Assembly: GCF_026230105.1 (NCBI RefSeq)
Contig: NC_079480.1
Span: forward strand, 24,346,488-24,410,487
DNA: 64,000 nucleotides
DNA from: Diorhabda sublineata
Taxonomy: Eukaryota > Arthropoda > Insecta > Coleoptera > Chrysomelidae
Reading direction: 5' to 3'
Each line of letters begins with the position of its first letter. Position 1 is the stretch's first letter. Below, in pieces: positions 35,001 through 47,000 of the stretch. The position numbers were made by a program, and so were the translations under genes. Below the pieces are notes generated by a model. It worked only from the letters and a program-made list of their open reading frames with translations, was not told the DNA's origin and did not search any database.

Positions 35001-38000
35001 CGACGTCATCTACCTTCCAGTTGAAACCAAATAACTCCACTGGACCGACAATTCTTACTAGTCTACATAATACAACAAATTGTGTTTTCAATATTAATAT
35101 TTATAATAATTAGTAGTTTTTAGTTAAAGTTTTGTATGTTTGTTGGAATAAAATAATTTTAGAAAAATGGGTTGGTATACTTTTTGTATATACGGTCGTA
35201 GAAAAAATAATGTTCCTAACGCATGCGGAAAGTGTCTTTCCCGCACTTGACCGCTTGCCCGAACTCCGCTCCGCGTCGTTCGGGACAACTGCAGTCGCGT
35301 GCGGGAAAGTATCACTTTCCGCACTTGTTAGGAAAATAACTATTTCAAATCCAGAATATTCCACGCATAAGCATGTACGTCAACACAACGTTGAAGACGA
35401 TTGAAGATTTTTGCTCCGGACTCTTCTTATATTTCTAATCTGCTGCAAGTATTCCTGGATGGCCTACCAAACAAAGTATTCTAGTTATTATCGGCGAAGA
35501 TTGTTTATTGATTTTTTATAATCAATTTTTGTTTTATCTATCGAATGATAAACACTGCATCAGGAGCTAGCCTGAAAGTTTAATAAAGCCATGTAATAAT
35601 TCAATTTCTGATTTTATTATCTTTAATATTCACGATAATCGTGAAAGAGATATCAATTAACCTCAACACAATTTGCCATTATTTTCTTGGAATATGTAAA
35701 GGAGATGCAGGTATCTGCAAACTATTTATTATAATATTCTTGGCACGCTTTGTACATTCAAAATATTTCCTGGCAAAGCTTCTTATCATGAAAACCGTTA
35801 AAACGGTTACAGCTACCTTCAAGAACATGTTCGATAACGTTAATGTTAATTTCAATAGAAATCGAGTTTGAATTTGTAATTTACTACTAAGATAACCAGA
35901 ACTGCGACTTCAAAATTATACTGCTGAACGCTCATTATAGTTTTTTGAGACTGATGTAATTTTTATACACAAATACACTATAATTCACTGATATTGGTCT
36001 TGCCAATCTAAAGCACTTTTATCTATATATAAATAAATTAATTGCTGTTCGCTAGTCTCGCTAAAACTCAGGAGACGGTTTAAAAGGTGAATGAATATGA
36101 AAATGCTTGAAATTAAATAAAAACAATTTTTTGACGTTCTGTCACAAATTAAATTTCTGAACGCAACCATAATATTTGACATTTGACAATCAACTAATAT
36201 GTCGATCCATCCTCTATGTCGATCGATACCACATACAAAGACGTGGTGACGATTAGCGCTACGTGGGCGAGAACTCTTTACTTCTGTGATCCTTTGTGGT
36301 AGTGACACTTTACTGATAATTTGCGAGTATTTTTGCAACAAGATGAAACTACAAATGTGTTTGTTACACATTGGAAGTGATAAAGTCGAAGTGGACCCAC
36401 AGATTTCTTTCACATCACAGACTCAAAAGAGGACCTTATTGAGCGCGTTTTTCCGGATATAAAGCGCAACAGCTCAATAACCATATATGGCTGGGTGAAC
36501 GAGCGATATCGGCAGAGAAAAATAAAGATGTCGAGGATAGTACATTCAGAATTTTCTTCCTTCAAATCAGTCGACTCCGTTATAAACCAGGATGACGTAG
36601 TCAACTATCTCACGGAATTTTTAAATTCACTGGAATTGCCTGGATTACCAACTCACAAAGTAGGATCATGCTGCGTAACATTCAACCTCGACTGTGCCTT
36701 GGAACAAGACTGGTTGTGAAAAAGTAATGGATAACGTCATTGAGACAACAATCATAAAAGGATAATATAAAGGAGAGGATAACTCCAACGGATTTATCAT
36801 TCTATTTAAAACGTTTACAATTTCCAGTACGTCTGGCCTTTACGATGATCATAGATAAATCGCAAGGCCAGTCGTTGGAAGTTTGGCGAATCAACTTGTT
36901 TCGCGCATGGACAATTATACGTCGCGTGTTCGGGCGTCGGAAACCGTCATCTTTGTTTATTTACGCCCCACAGAACAAAAAATATAGTTTATCAGAAAAC
37001 TTTAAATTGATTATCAGACTGTATCATATCTGTGTGTGTTTGTCAATATCAAATTGAAACCTTATAGAAAGTCAGTATTTCAGAAAATCGTTTTAATACA
37101 AAAATAATTCCTTTTGTTTGTTTAAGTTTATTTTATACAAAAGTTTAGATTTTTTATTTATCGATTGAGGCAGTACGAAGTCTGCCGGGTCTGCTAGTTA
37201 TTAATATAAGTTGTAAATCCTTTAAATGCTTCACTTATTTTTATTTTCTTCTGTATTCATATTGCTTCTAGATAAATAATTAAATGTATTGTTTTTGGCT
37301 GGATTCAGTTCATCAAGAAACTGGTAAAAGTCTTTCACTATCATCACGATCAACTATTGAAGGTGTGATGTATTGTTTATTATTTTTATCTCTGATATTT
37401 GCCAAATGTAAACACGCCGATGCTCGAACAATGAACATAGTATTTTTAACAGACATATTAATTAGTTTTATGAAAATTTTCCACTCAGAAATCTGATCAA
37501 AGAAGAGTCAATACTGCAGCAACAAATCCACTTGTTTTACTTTGTCGAAAAATTGGGGCATAGCATATCTTCTTTTCTTTTTCTACATAATTCATAACAA
37601 TCAGGGACAATTGTTTGAACTAATAAACTTTTATAATCAGAAACATTGTAGCTAGATTCTTTGGATTTACGACTCTAGAGGTACGCAAAATTGTATATGA
37701 AATGGCGGTCGAGAACAATATTAAACAATCGTTTAATTTCAGAAGAAGATGGACTGGAATTGGTTAAAAGGATTTACGAACACCTATTCTGGCAGAGCAC
37801 TGACGTTTAATAGACTATAAATAGGGAGATATTTTGATCAGTTGGAAAGAACTCTGGATGAAGTTAACTATAACCCCACAAAAATTTGGAACATGGATGA
37901 AAGTGGCCTCACTACAGGGAGGTTAAGTAGAGCGGAACGTGGGCAGCAATGGGTGCTTCTATGTTTTATATTCCCGCGCAAAATCAAGAAAAATGAATTG

Positions 38001-41000
38001 ATGGACGATTCTACTCCTAATTCAGTTTTTACAAAGCTTCAAACGCAGTTTATATATTTTTTTTGTTAATCTACACAAAAAAACGAACATTTTGGTAAAA
38101 AAATGTTTGTTTATTCATTTTTTATCTCACTTAAAGATTTCATATGATTTTCTGACTTCAAATGTTATAAACGCTCTAGAAAATCGAAAAATCGTCCGAT
38201 TTTAATAAATTTTTTTTAAATTTTCGTTTTTACGGCAGATTTATGAAAAAAATATGGTAAATATATCACCTGGAGATTTCATATAGTTTTTTGACTTTAA
38301 ATTCTCTTCAACAGTCAGCCTTAGTAACATACCATTTTTTTTAATGGTGAAAATGTTCAATTTAATCAAAGTTAACTTTTAATATTGTACACTTGATTAC
38401 AATAAGTGATTTTAAGAATGAATTTAATCATTACTTAATGAAAAAAGTACAAACGATTATATATGAGAAAATAATGACAATTTTAAGAGAAATTGTCATT
38501 ATTTTTAATTGTAGAAACATGATAAATCAATATTTTTGTATAATTTTTTCCCAATTTGTTCGTTTTTTTGTGTAGATTATGAAAAAAAATATAACAACTT
38601 CATTTGATTATTTGGAAAAAAGTTATCAACAATTATACTTGATTGATTGCATTTTCATGAACATTTGAAGCCCTGTAACTATTAAAGGTTTTTATTTTTT
38701 TTATTCTCATAATTTTTTTCGTAAATCCAGTGTAAAAACGAAGATTAAAAAAAAACTCATCGAAATCGGAAGATTTTTCGATCTTCTAGCGGTATAGACA
38801 GATAAAGTATAAAATTACCAAAATTATTTAAGAAATACTATGGGTCAAGATAGACTTTCAGCTTTGGCAGTTTTATCTACTGAAGCAGATAAAGCATCTA
38901 AAATAATTTACGAATCATTAAGAAGTTCAGTAAAATCAAAAGTAAAAAGTTTCTGTTTCTTTAATTATTCATTTTTTCCATTTTTGTTTAAAATTCCAAA
39001 GAAGTATAAGTAAAATTTAGGTTTTTTTCTTAATGAATAAAAAACTCTTTAATTTCATGTGATTTTTTAATTTATATTCCTTCCTTTTTGCATCATCAGA
39101 TGACATTAAGTTAAGATGACATTAAGTTAAGGTCTTGCGCCGCCACTGTTTTCATTAAACAACAACACGTATTCTTAAACTTTTGTCAAATATTTACACA
39201 ATAGTGAGTGAGTTACATAATTTGTTGCATGCTACAACATAAAAACATTTCAGAAATACGAAATTTACCAAAAATTACGTAGATTAGGTATCTACTCGTT
39301 AAAACGCAATATAAACAAACAAACCGTACACGCAAAGTTATTTTCTGAAATTCGCTGTTGTTGGTTCTTTTAAAAAGTAATTATATACTGTCTCGATAAA
39401 ATAAAACAGATCTGTCCTTTTCTGTTTCAACGACGAATTTAAAGTTCAAATTTACTAATGCCGTAAATGTTCGCAACGGACTGTTTTGCATCTTATATAG
39501 TACGGAAAATTTGCATGGGAAACGTATCTCGCTAAAGACCTCTTTCACTTAACTTTATTCGCGTTTTATGAAATTTAAAATAATGGAAGTTTTTACACTA
39601 AGAGAAAAATTAGTGATTTATTTAACAATAACTTTCGGTTTGAATTTAAATAATTGGAGAGCTTAGTGATTGTTCTGTAAAAAAATACACGGTGCTCACC
39701 TTCAAATCACCTTCGGGTTACCAAGATTTTACTCTATCCAATATGAAACAAATAATTTCTCAAGATTAAAAATAGATTGTTTGAATTAATAGAAAAAACA
39801 AAATATTATCAGAGATTAAGCTCAACTATCAATGCAAGACATTAAATTTCAAGAGGAAATATTGAAACAAATCCTTTTCCAGGATTAAAATTAGATTTAA
39901 ATTCATATATTTTGGACATATTACAACAATTTTCACTCCCAAACATTATCAGAGAGTAAACTCAACTATAAATGCAAGAAATTTAATTACAAGAGGAGGT
40001 ATTGAAACAAATCCTTTTCCAAGATTAAAAATAGATTTAAATTCATATATTTTCAACATATTACAATAATTTTCATCCCAGAATATTATCATAGATTAAT
40101 CACAACTATCAATGTAAGAAATTTAATTCCAAGAGGAAATATTGAAACAAATCCTTTTCCAGGATCAAAAATATGTTTAAAAACATATATTTTGAACATA
40201 TTGCAACAATTTTCACTCCCAAATATTATCAGAGAGTAAACTAAACTATAAATGCAAGAAATTTAATTACAAGAGGAGGTATTGAAACAAATCCTTTTCC
40301 AAGATTAAAAATACATTTAAATTCATATATTTTCAACATATTACAATAATTTTCATCCCAGAATATTATCATAGATTAATCACAACTATCAATGTAAGAA
40401 ATTTAATTCCAAGAGGAAATATTGAAACAAATCCTTTTCCAGGATCAAAAATATGTTTAAAAACATATATTTTGAACATATTGCAACAATTTTCACTCCC
40501 AAATATTATCAGAGAGTAAACTAAACTATAAATGCAAGAAATTTAATTACAAGAGGAGGTATTGAAACAAATCCTTTTCCAAGATTAAAAATACATTTAA
40601 ATTCATATATTTTCAACATATTACAATAATTTTCACTCCCAAATATTATCAAAGATTAAACTCAACTATCAATGCAAGAAATTTAATTCCAAGAGGAGAT
40701 ATTGGAAAAAATCCTTCTCCAGGATCAAAAATATGTTTAAAAACATATATTTTGAACATATTACAACAATTTTCACTCCCAAATATTATCAGAGAGTAAA
40801 CTCAACTATAAATGCAAGAAATTTAATTACAAGAGGAGGTATTGAAACAAATCCTTTTCCAAGATTAAAAATACATTTAAATTCATATATTTTCAACATA
40901 TTACAATAATTTTCACTCCCAAATATTATCAAAGATTAAACTCAACTATCAATGCAAGAAATTTAATTCCAAGAGGAGATATTGGAAAAAATCCTTCTCC

Positions 41001-44000
41001 AGGATCAAAAATATGTTTAAAAACATATATTTTGAACATATTGCAACAATTTTCACTCCCAAATATTATCAGAGAGTAAACTAAACTATAAATGCAAGAA
41101 ATTTAATTACAAGAGGAGGTATTGAAACAAATCATTTTCCAAGATTAAAAATACATTTAAATTCATATATTTTCAACATATTACAATAATTTTCACTCCC
41201 AAATATTATCAAAGATTAAACTCAACTATCAATGCAAGAAATTTAATTCCAAGAGGAGATATTGGAAAAAATCCTTCTCCAGGATCAAAAATATGTTTAA
41301 AAACATATATTTTGAACATATTACAACAATTTTCACTCCCAAATATTATCAGAGAGTAAACTCAACTATAAATGCAAGAAATTTAATTACAAGAGGAGGT
41401 ATTGAAACAAATCCTTTTCCTGTATCAAAAATATGTTTAAAAACATATATTTTGACCATATTTTAACAATTTTCACCCAGAAATATTATCAAAGATTAAA
41501 CTCAACTATCAATGCAAGAAATTTGGTTCCAAGAGGAGGTTATGAAACGAATCCTTTCGCAGGATTCTAATTTAACGTGCTATATAAATATCAAAGTGAG
41601 TGATGCTTTATATACTAGCTTGCTGAAAGTCTTGATGAAGATATTAAAAAAGAAACTACGAAAAACATATACCTGAGATTGAGTCGGTATGAAAATATTA
41701 ATGCTAAAGAATTGGTGTCGCATAACTTCATCGAAATATGTCATGATTCCTAAGTTGTTCTCTCAGTACAACTTTATTAATTTAGAACTTAGAAAACTAT
41801 CAGAACAAGATGGTTCTCATTAGATTTTCTTTTTTACTTTGCTTTGTTGTTTGCTTGCGATCAGTGTCCGTTTTGATTGTATGGAAGCGACGAAAAACAT
41901 TTTATAACATGCGGGGAAAAACTATTTCGTCCTTCATAATTCTTCATTATACTACGATGTATTTTCTCTATTTCTATAGAAAAACTAATTTAGGAAAAGC
42001 TCTAGAGGTTTTTTAATTTTGTCGGAATTGATTCACATAATGTATTTCCGGGGTAGCGAAACTTAAATGACATGTCACAATATTTTAGTTTGGGGTCAAC
42101 CAAAATCATCAATTTTCTGGTATATAAGGAAAGCGTTCCGCATGATTTTCCTCGGGAAAAGCGATTTTCTTGGTTATGAATATAAAGAGTCGGTCTTGGT
42201 TAAATGTAGTAGAATAGAGTAGAATAAAGTATTTGAGGGTCAAAGAAATTGTTTAAATTTCTTTAATTTTTTTAGACCTTTTGATATGATTATGTTTCTA
42301 AATCTTTTTGATTTTAGGTCTCTTCTATTTCAAAATTAGTTTTTTCAAATAATTTTTAAAAGATAGATAAAATTTGAAGTTTCGACTTCTCTTTAAGTCT
42401 TTATCAAAATATGATATTGACACTGACAATTTGCTTAGATTTGCAATAGATCATCTTCATCATGAATATCAAAAAAAGAATAAAATCAAACTAGAACTTC
42501 ATTTTAATAAGGGAAATTAATTTTTTCCTAGTCATTACATCTCAAATATACGGCGGTAGTCACTTGAATTACTTTTAGTTTTATCAGTATTGACAAAATA
42601 GAGCTATAAATTTTACACAAATTATTTAGTTCTTTTTTATTATTGATAGCTTTTGAATTTGTTTGTTTTTTTTTCTATTTTTTTATCGTATGCTGAGATG
42701 TCTGCCCTAAATAATTTAAGTTAAATTTGTTGCTCTATTTTGTAAATTCTTATCAAACTACAAATAATTTAATTTACTATATTTGAGATGTAAGGACTAG
42801 GGAAAAAGTAATTTTTCTTACTAAAACAAAGCTCTATTTTGATTTTATTCTTATTTGAAAAGTTGAAACGTCAATTTTATCTATCTTTCAAAAATTATTT
42901 CAAAAAACTAATTTTGAAACAGAAGATACCTAAAATCAAGAAGATTTAGAAATATAAAGAAATTGTTTATTGGTATTTACTGTGTTATTTTTTCATAAAC
43001 TGCAGAAATGTACGGCAACGCAAATTAAACTCTTTGTAAATTTACTTTATTTATTCAACCATGTGGTAATTTCGTAAAATAAATTAGTTGGTGAGGGTAT
43101 TATCATTCAAGCTCCAACGAATTTCCAAACACAAAATTTCATGTTCAGAGCAAACTTTTTTATAATAAAACATCAAAAACATGTTTATTTTTTTTTTGAT
43201 AACACAATTAAACAATAACCACAAAGATATACAGTGCTTTTCAGATAAAAGTATCCACCTTTAATAACTTTTGTAATACTGGTATTTAGAAAAAATCCAA
43301 ACACACGTCAATTTATGTTGGAAGGGGCAAGCATTATGGCATATTTAAACTTACTGGAAAAGCCACCCCCTCACCCCTAGCAGCATCCCCTTTATTTTTT
43401 TAAATTACTTTTTATATTTTTTATGTAAAATTTGGATACTCCTCTTTGAGCTGATGTATAATACTTGTAGGTTAAAGTGGTTGGTTTATGAGATAAACAA
43501 TTTTTCTTTTAAGAGCACAAATTTTACTTATTATTTACTTTCACCTTATTTGCCTGTACTAAAATGGGTTGTACAACAGTTCAAACTCTTTAATCTTTTT
43601 AACTGTGCTATTTATTATGAAGTTACAATAATTGTTCGAAATGAGTACCATTCACTTCCATACAATGGTATAATCTATTTTGAAATGCCTCTCTGACATT
43701 GCTTAATACGGCTGGATTTAATTGTCGACAGATTCTGGTTGGGTAGCATAAACTTTTGTTTTTAAATACCCCCATAAAAAGAAGTCTAGGGGTGTTAAAT
43801 CCGGTGACCTCGGTGGCCACTCCATCATCTGCCCCCTTCTACCTATCCAACGAGCGGGGAATGTTTCGTTTAAAAATTGTCGGACAGGCATAGCATAGTG
43901 TGGGGGAGCTTCGTCTTGTTGAAATACCAGTAAATCTTCGGAAAGGTTATCATCATTTTCTATTATTGTTGTAATACGTGGGTCAACCCCTTCCCCGACA

Positions 44001-47000
44001 ATGTGGTCACCTAGGATACCACACCAAACGTTTAACTTTTGGGGATGTTGTGTATGGAATTCACGCATAATATGTGGATCACTTTCAGCCCAATATCTAC
44101 AATTATGCCTATTTACTAAGCCATTTAATGACCATGAGCATTCATCAGAAAAGCAAATATTGTTTAACAATTGTGGATTGTTATTGTTAATTTGCGTCAT
44201 TGATTCGCAAAACTCTAGACGACGATCAAAATCATCTTCATTCAACTCGTGCACCAACTTAACTTTGTATGGGTGGTACTTGAATTTATGTAGAACTCGG
44301 AAAACTGTAGAAGATGAAACACCGATCGCTCTAATTATTGTTGACAACGATTGGGGTTGTTGAGCCTCTAAGCTGACTTGCCCTAAAATTGCCACTTGGA
44401 TTGTTTCGTTATTTACGAGTCCCTCTCGCTTATGCACTTTATTGCAAACAGACCCTGTTGTGGTAAATTTCTCCATCAGTTGAATTACATTCTTATGAGT
44501 TGCATGTCTTCCGTCATGTAATTCGTTAAATATTCTAGCAGCAGCTCTTGCACAATAATTATTCTGGTAGTATAAACCTACAATTTCAATTCTTTCTTGC
44601 AAAGAGTAAACCATTTCAGAGAAACAAAATAAATAATGTATCAAATTACACTATCAATAGTGACTACAAATTCTAGTTGACAATGTCAAACTTTAATAAA
44701 AAGTAGAGTTTTTTGTTGTTTGGATTTTTTAAGTAGAATAAATAGCACAGTTAAAAAGATTAAAGAGTTTGAACTGTTGTACAACCCATTTTAGTACAGG
44801 CAAATAAGGTGAAAGTAAATAATAAGTAAAATTTGTGCTCTTAAAAGAAAAATTGTTTGTCTCATAAACTAACCACTTTAACCTACAAGTATTATACATT
44901 TTTGAAATCAGCTCCAAGAGGAGTATCCAAATTTTACATAAAAAATATGAAAAGTAATTTAAAAAAATAAAGGGGATGCTGCTAGGGGTGAGGGGGTGGC
45001 TTTTCCAGTAAGTTTAAATAAGCCATTATGCTTGCCCCTTCCAACATAAATTGACGTGTTTTTGGATTTTTTTTAAATACCAGTATTACAAAAGTTATTA
45101 AAGGTGGATACTTTTATCTGAAAAGCACTGTATAATAAGCAATGACAGAAAATCAAAGAGGTCTAAGAGAAAACAACAATAGGAAGGTGTGAGGAGACTT
45201 CATCCTGGTAAAAGAAACAAGACAGTCACAATATACATCGAAAAATCAAAGAGACAAAATCAGTCATTGGAAAGCATACCTTGAAAAACTATTTGAAGAC
45301 CAAAGAAACAACTTTGAAATAGAAATGGAAGGACCAGAAGTCTAAGCATGTATTTAGGAGATAGTAATCTACTAAAGATGAATGCTTAATTAACGTAATC
45401 CACAGAAGAATTTACAAATTATGCCAGAGCCCAATATTCCCTAACCAGATTTCTGTTGTTCTGTTTCTCTAAGTACGATAGAAGCATTATTTTCAGTATA
45501 GTCCTGATACAAAGGTGCAGAGACGTAAATTACGATGTGTATGCATGTTTAATATACTATGAAAAGACATTCGATTGAATAGAACAAGGAAAAATGATAG
45601 AGATACTTAAAGAAATTAACGCTAAGGACCTGAAAATCATTGGAAAACGTGAAAATAATGAGAAGAGTGCGTTAAGTTTGCATATTATGTTCATTCAGAG
45701 CGGATATTCAGCGAAACCTTATTAAATGGATACAGGCTAAACATTATCAGATATGATTGTATTTGCTGGCAATATAGAGGATTTACAAAGCCTGTACAAT
45801 AGTACCAGCCGTGACAGTTAACAATACCAATATTAAAAAGAGAAAACTCATAAAGGGTATACGAAGCTTTTGTTATTTTTTGCTGCATCTGTTTCTTCAT
45901 TTTCGTCAACTCCCATTTCATCTTCGTTGGTAGAATAATTTTCAATATTTGTACATTTAATTTTTTCCAGGACACTGGAGTGTTAACCATGTTATCTATT
46001 TTCACATGCATTGCCACAATCGCAAATATCATAAATTCTTGATGCTCGATGTGCACAGCAATTAGGTCATTTTTATGGGGACTAAATGCTCTTATTTTAG
46101 CTCATATCCCCAATCAGCGAGATTTATGACGCATTGATTTTCGTAAAGCCACATTTGTATTTGTTAATAAACTCTTTTCAGCTTATTGAAACGATATCAG
46201 TTTTTCGTAGGTTATCGCCGTCGAGATATTCATATTGAGTTTTCGATGTAATTTTCATTTCTTTATCGATAATATTTGACACAAAGGTTACTGAGGCTTT
46301 CCCCGAATCGAATACACTTGCAGTTTGATCTGTCTCATTGCTAGGTTTCATCCTTTTTTGTGATAATCTAAATGACAAGCACAAAAAACTTAATTTTATA
46401 CTTTCGCGGTTCTCGTTTTTTGGCTCTAGAAGATCGAAAAATCGTCCGAATTCGATTAATTTTCTTTTAAATCTTCGTTTTTCCGGCGGATTCACGAAAA
46501 AAAGTATATAAATAAAAAAAAATGAAAACTTTTATTGGTTTCAGGGCTTTAAATGTTCATGAAAATGCACTCATTCACGTATGATTGTTGATAACTTTTT
46601 TACAAATAATCAAATGAAGTTGTTATATTTTTTTTCATAATCTACACAAAAAAATGAACAAATTGGGAAAAAATTATATAAAAAAATTGATTTATCTTGT
46701 TTTTACAATTAAAATTAATAACAATTTCTCTTAAAATTGACCTTTTTTCATATATAATCGTTTGTACCTTTTTCAATAAATTAATATGAACAAAAATATT
46801 CTTAAAGTCACTTATTGTAATCAAGTGTACAATATTAGAAGTTAACCTTTAAGAATTGAAAATTCTCACTATTAAAAAAATGGTTGACTGAGACTGAGAA
46901 TTTAAAGTCATAAAACCATATAAAATCTTCAAGGGAGATATTTTCTATACTTTTTACATAAATTCACCGTAAAAATGAAACATTTTTCAATTTTTTTTCC

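Noticed and set aside
35132..35404. A 90-codon + frame across the Crypton hairpin
   Set aside because: It is created by the GC-rich inverted repeat, which stays open on both strands; there is no protein signature.
36410..36604. Minus-strand frames within 35985-36604
   Set aside because: They are antisense shadows of the Helitron helicase remnant on the + strand.
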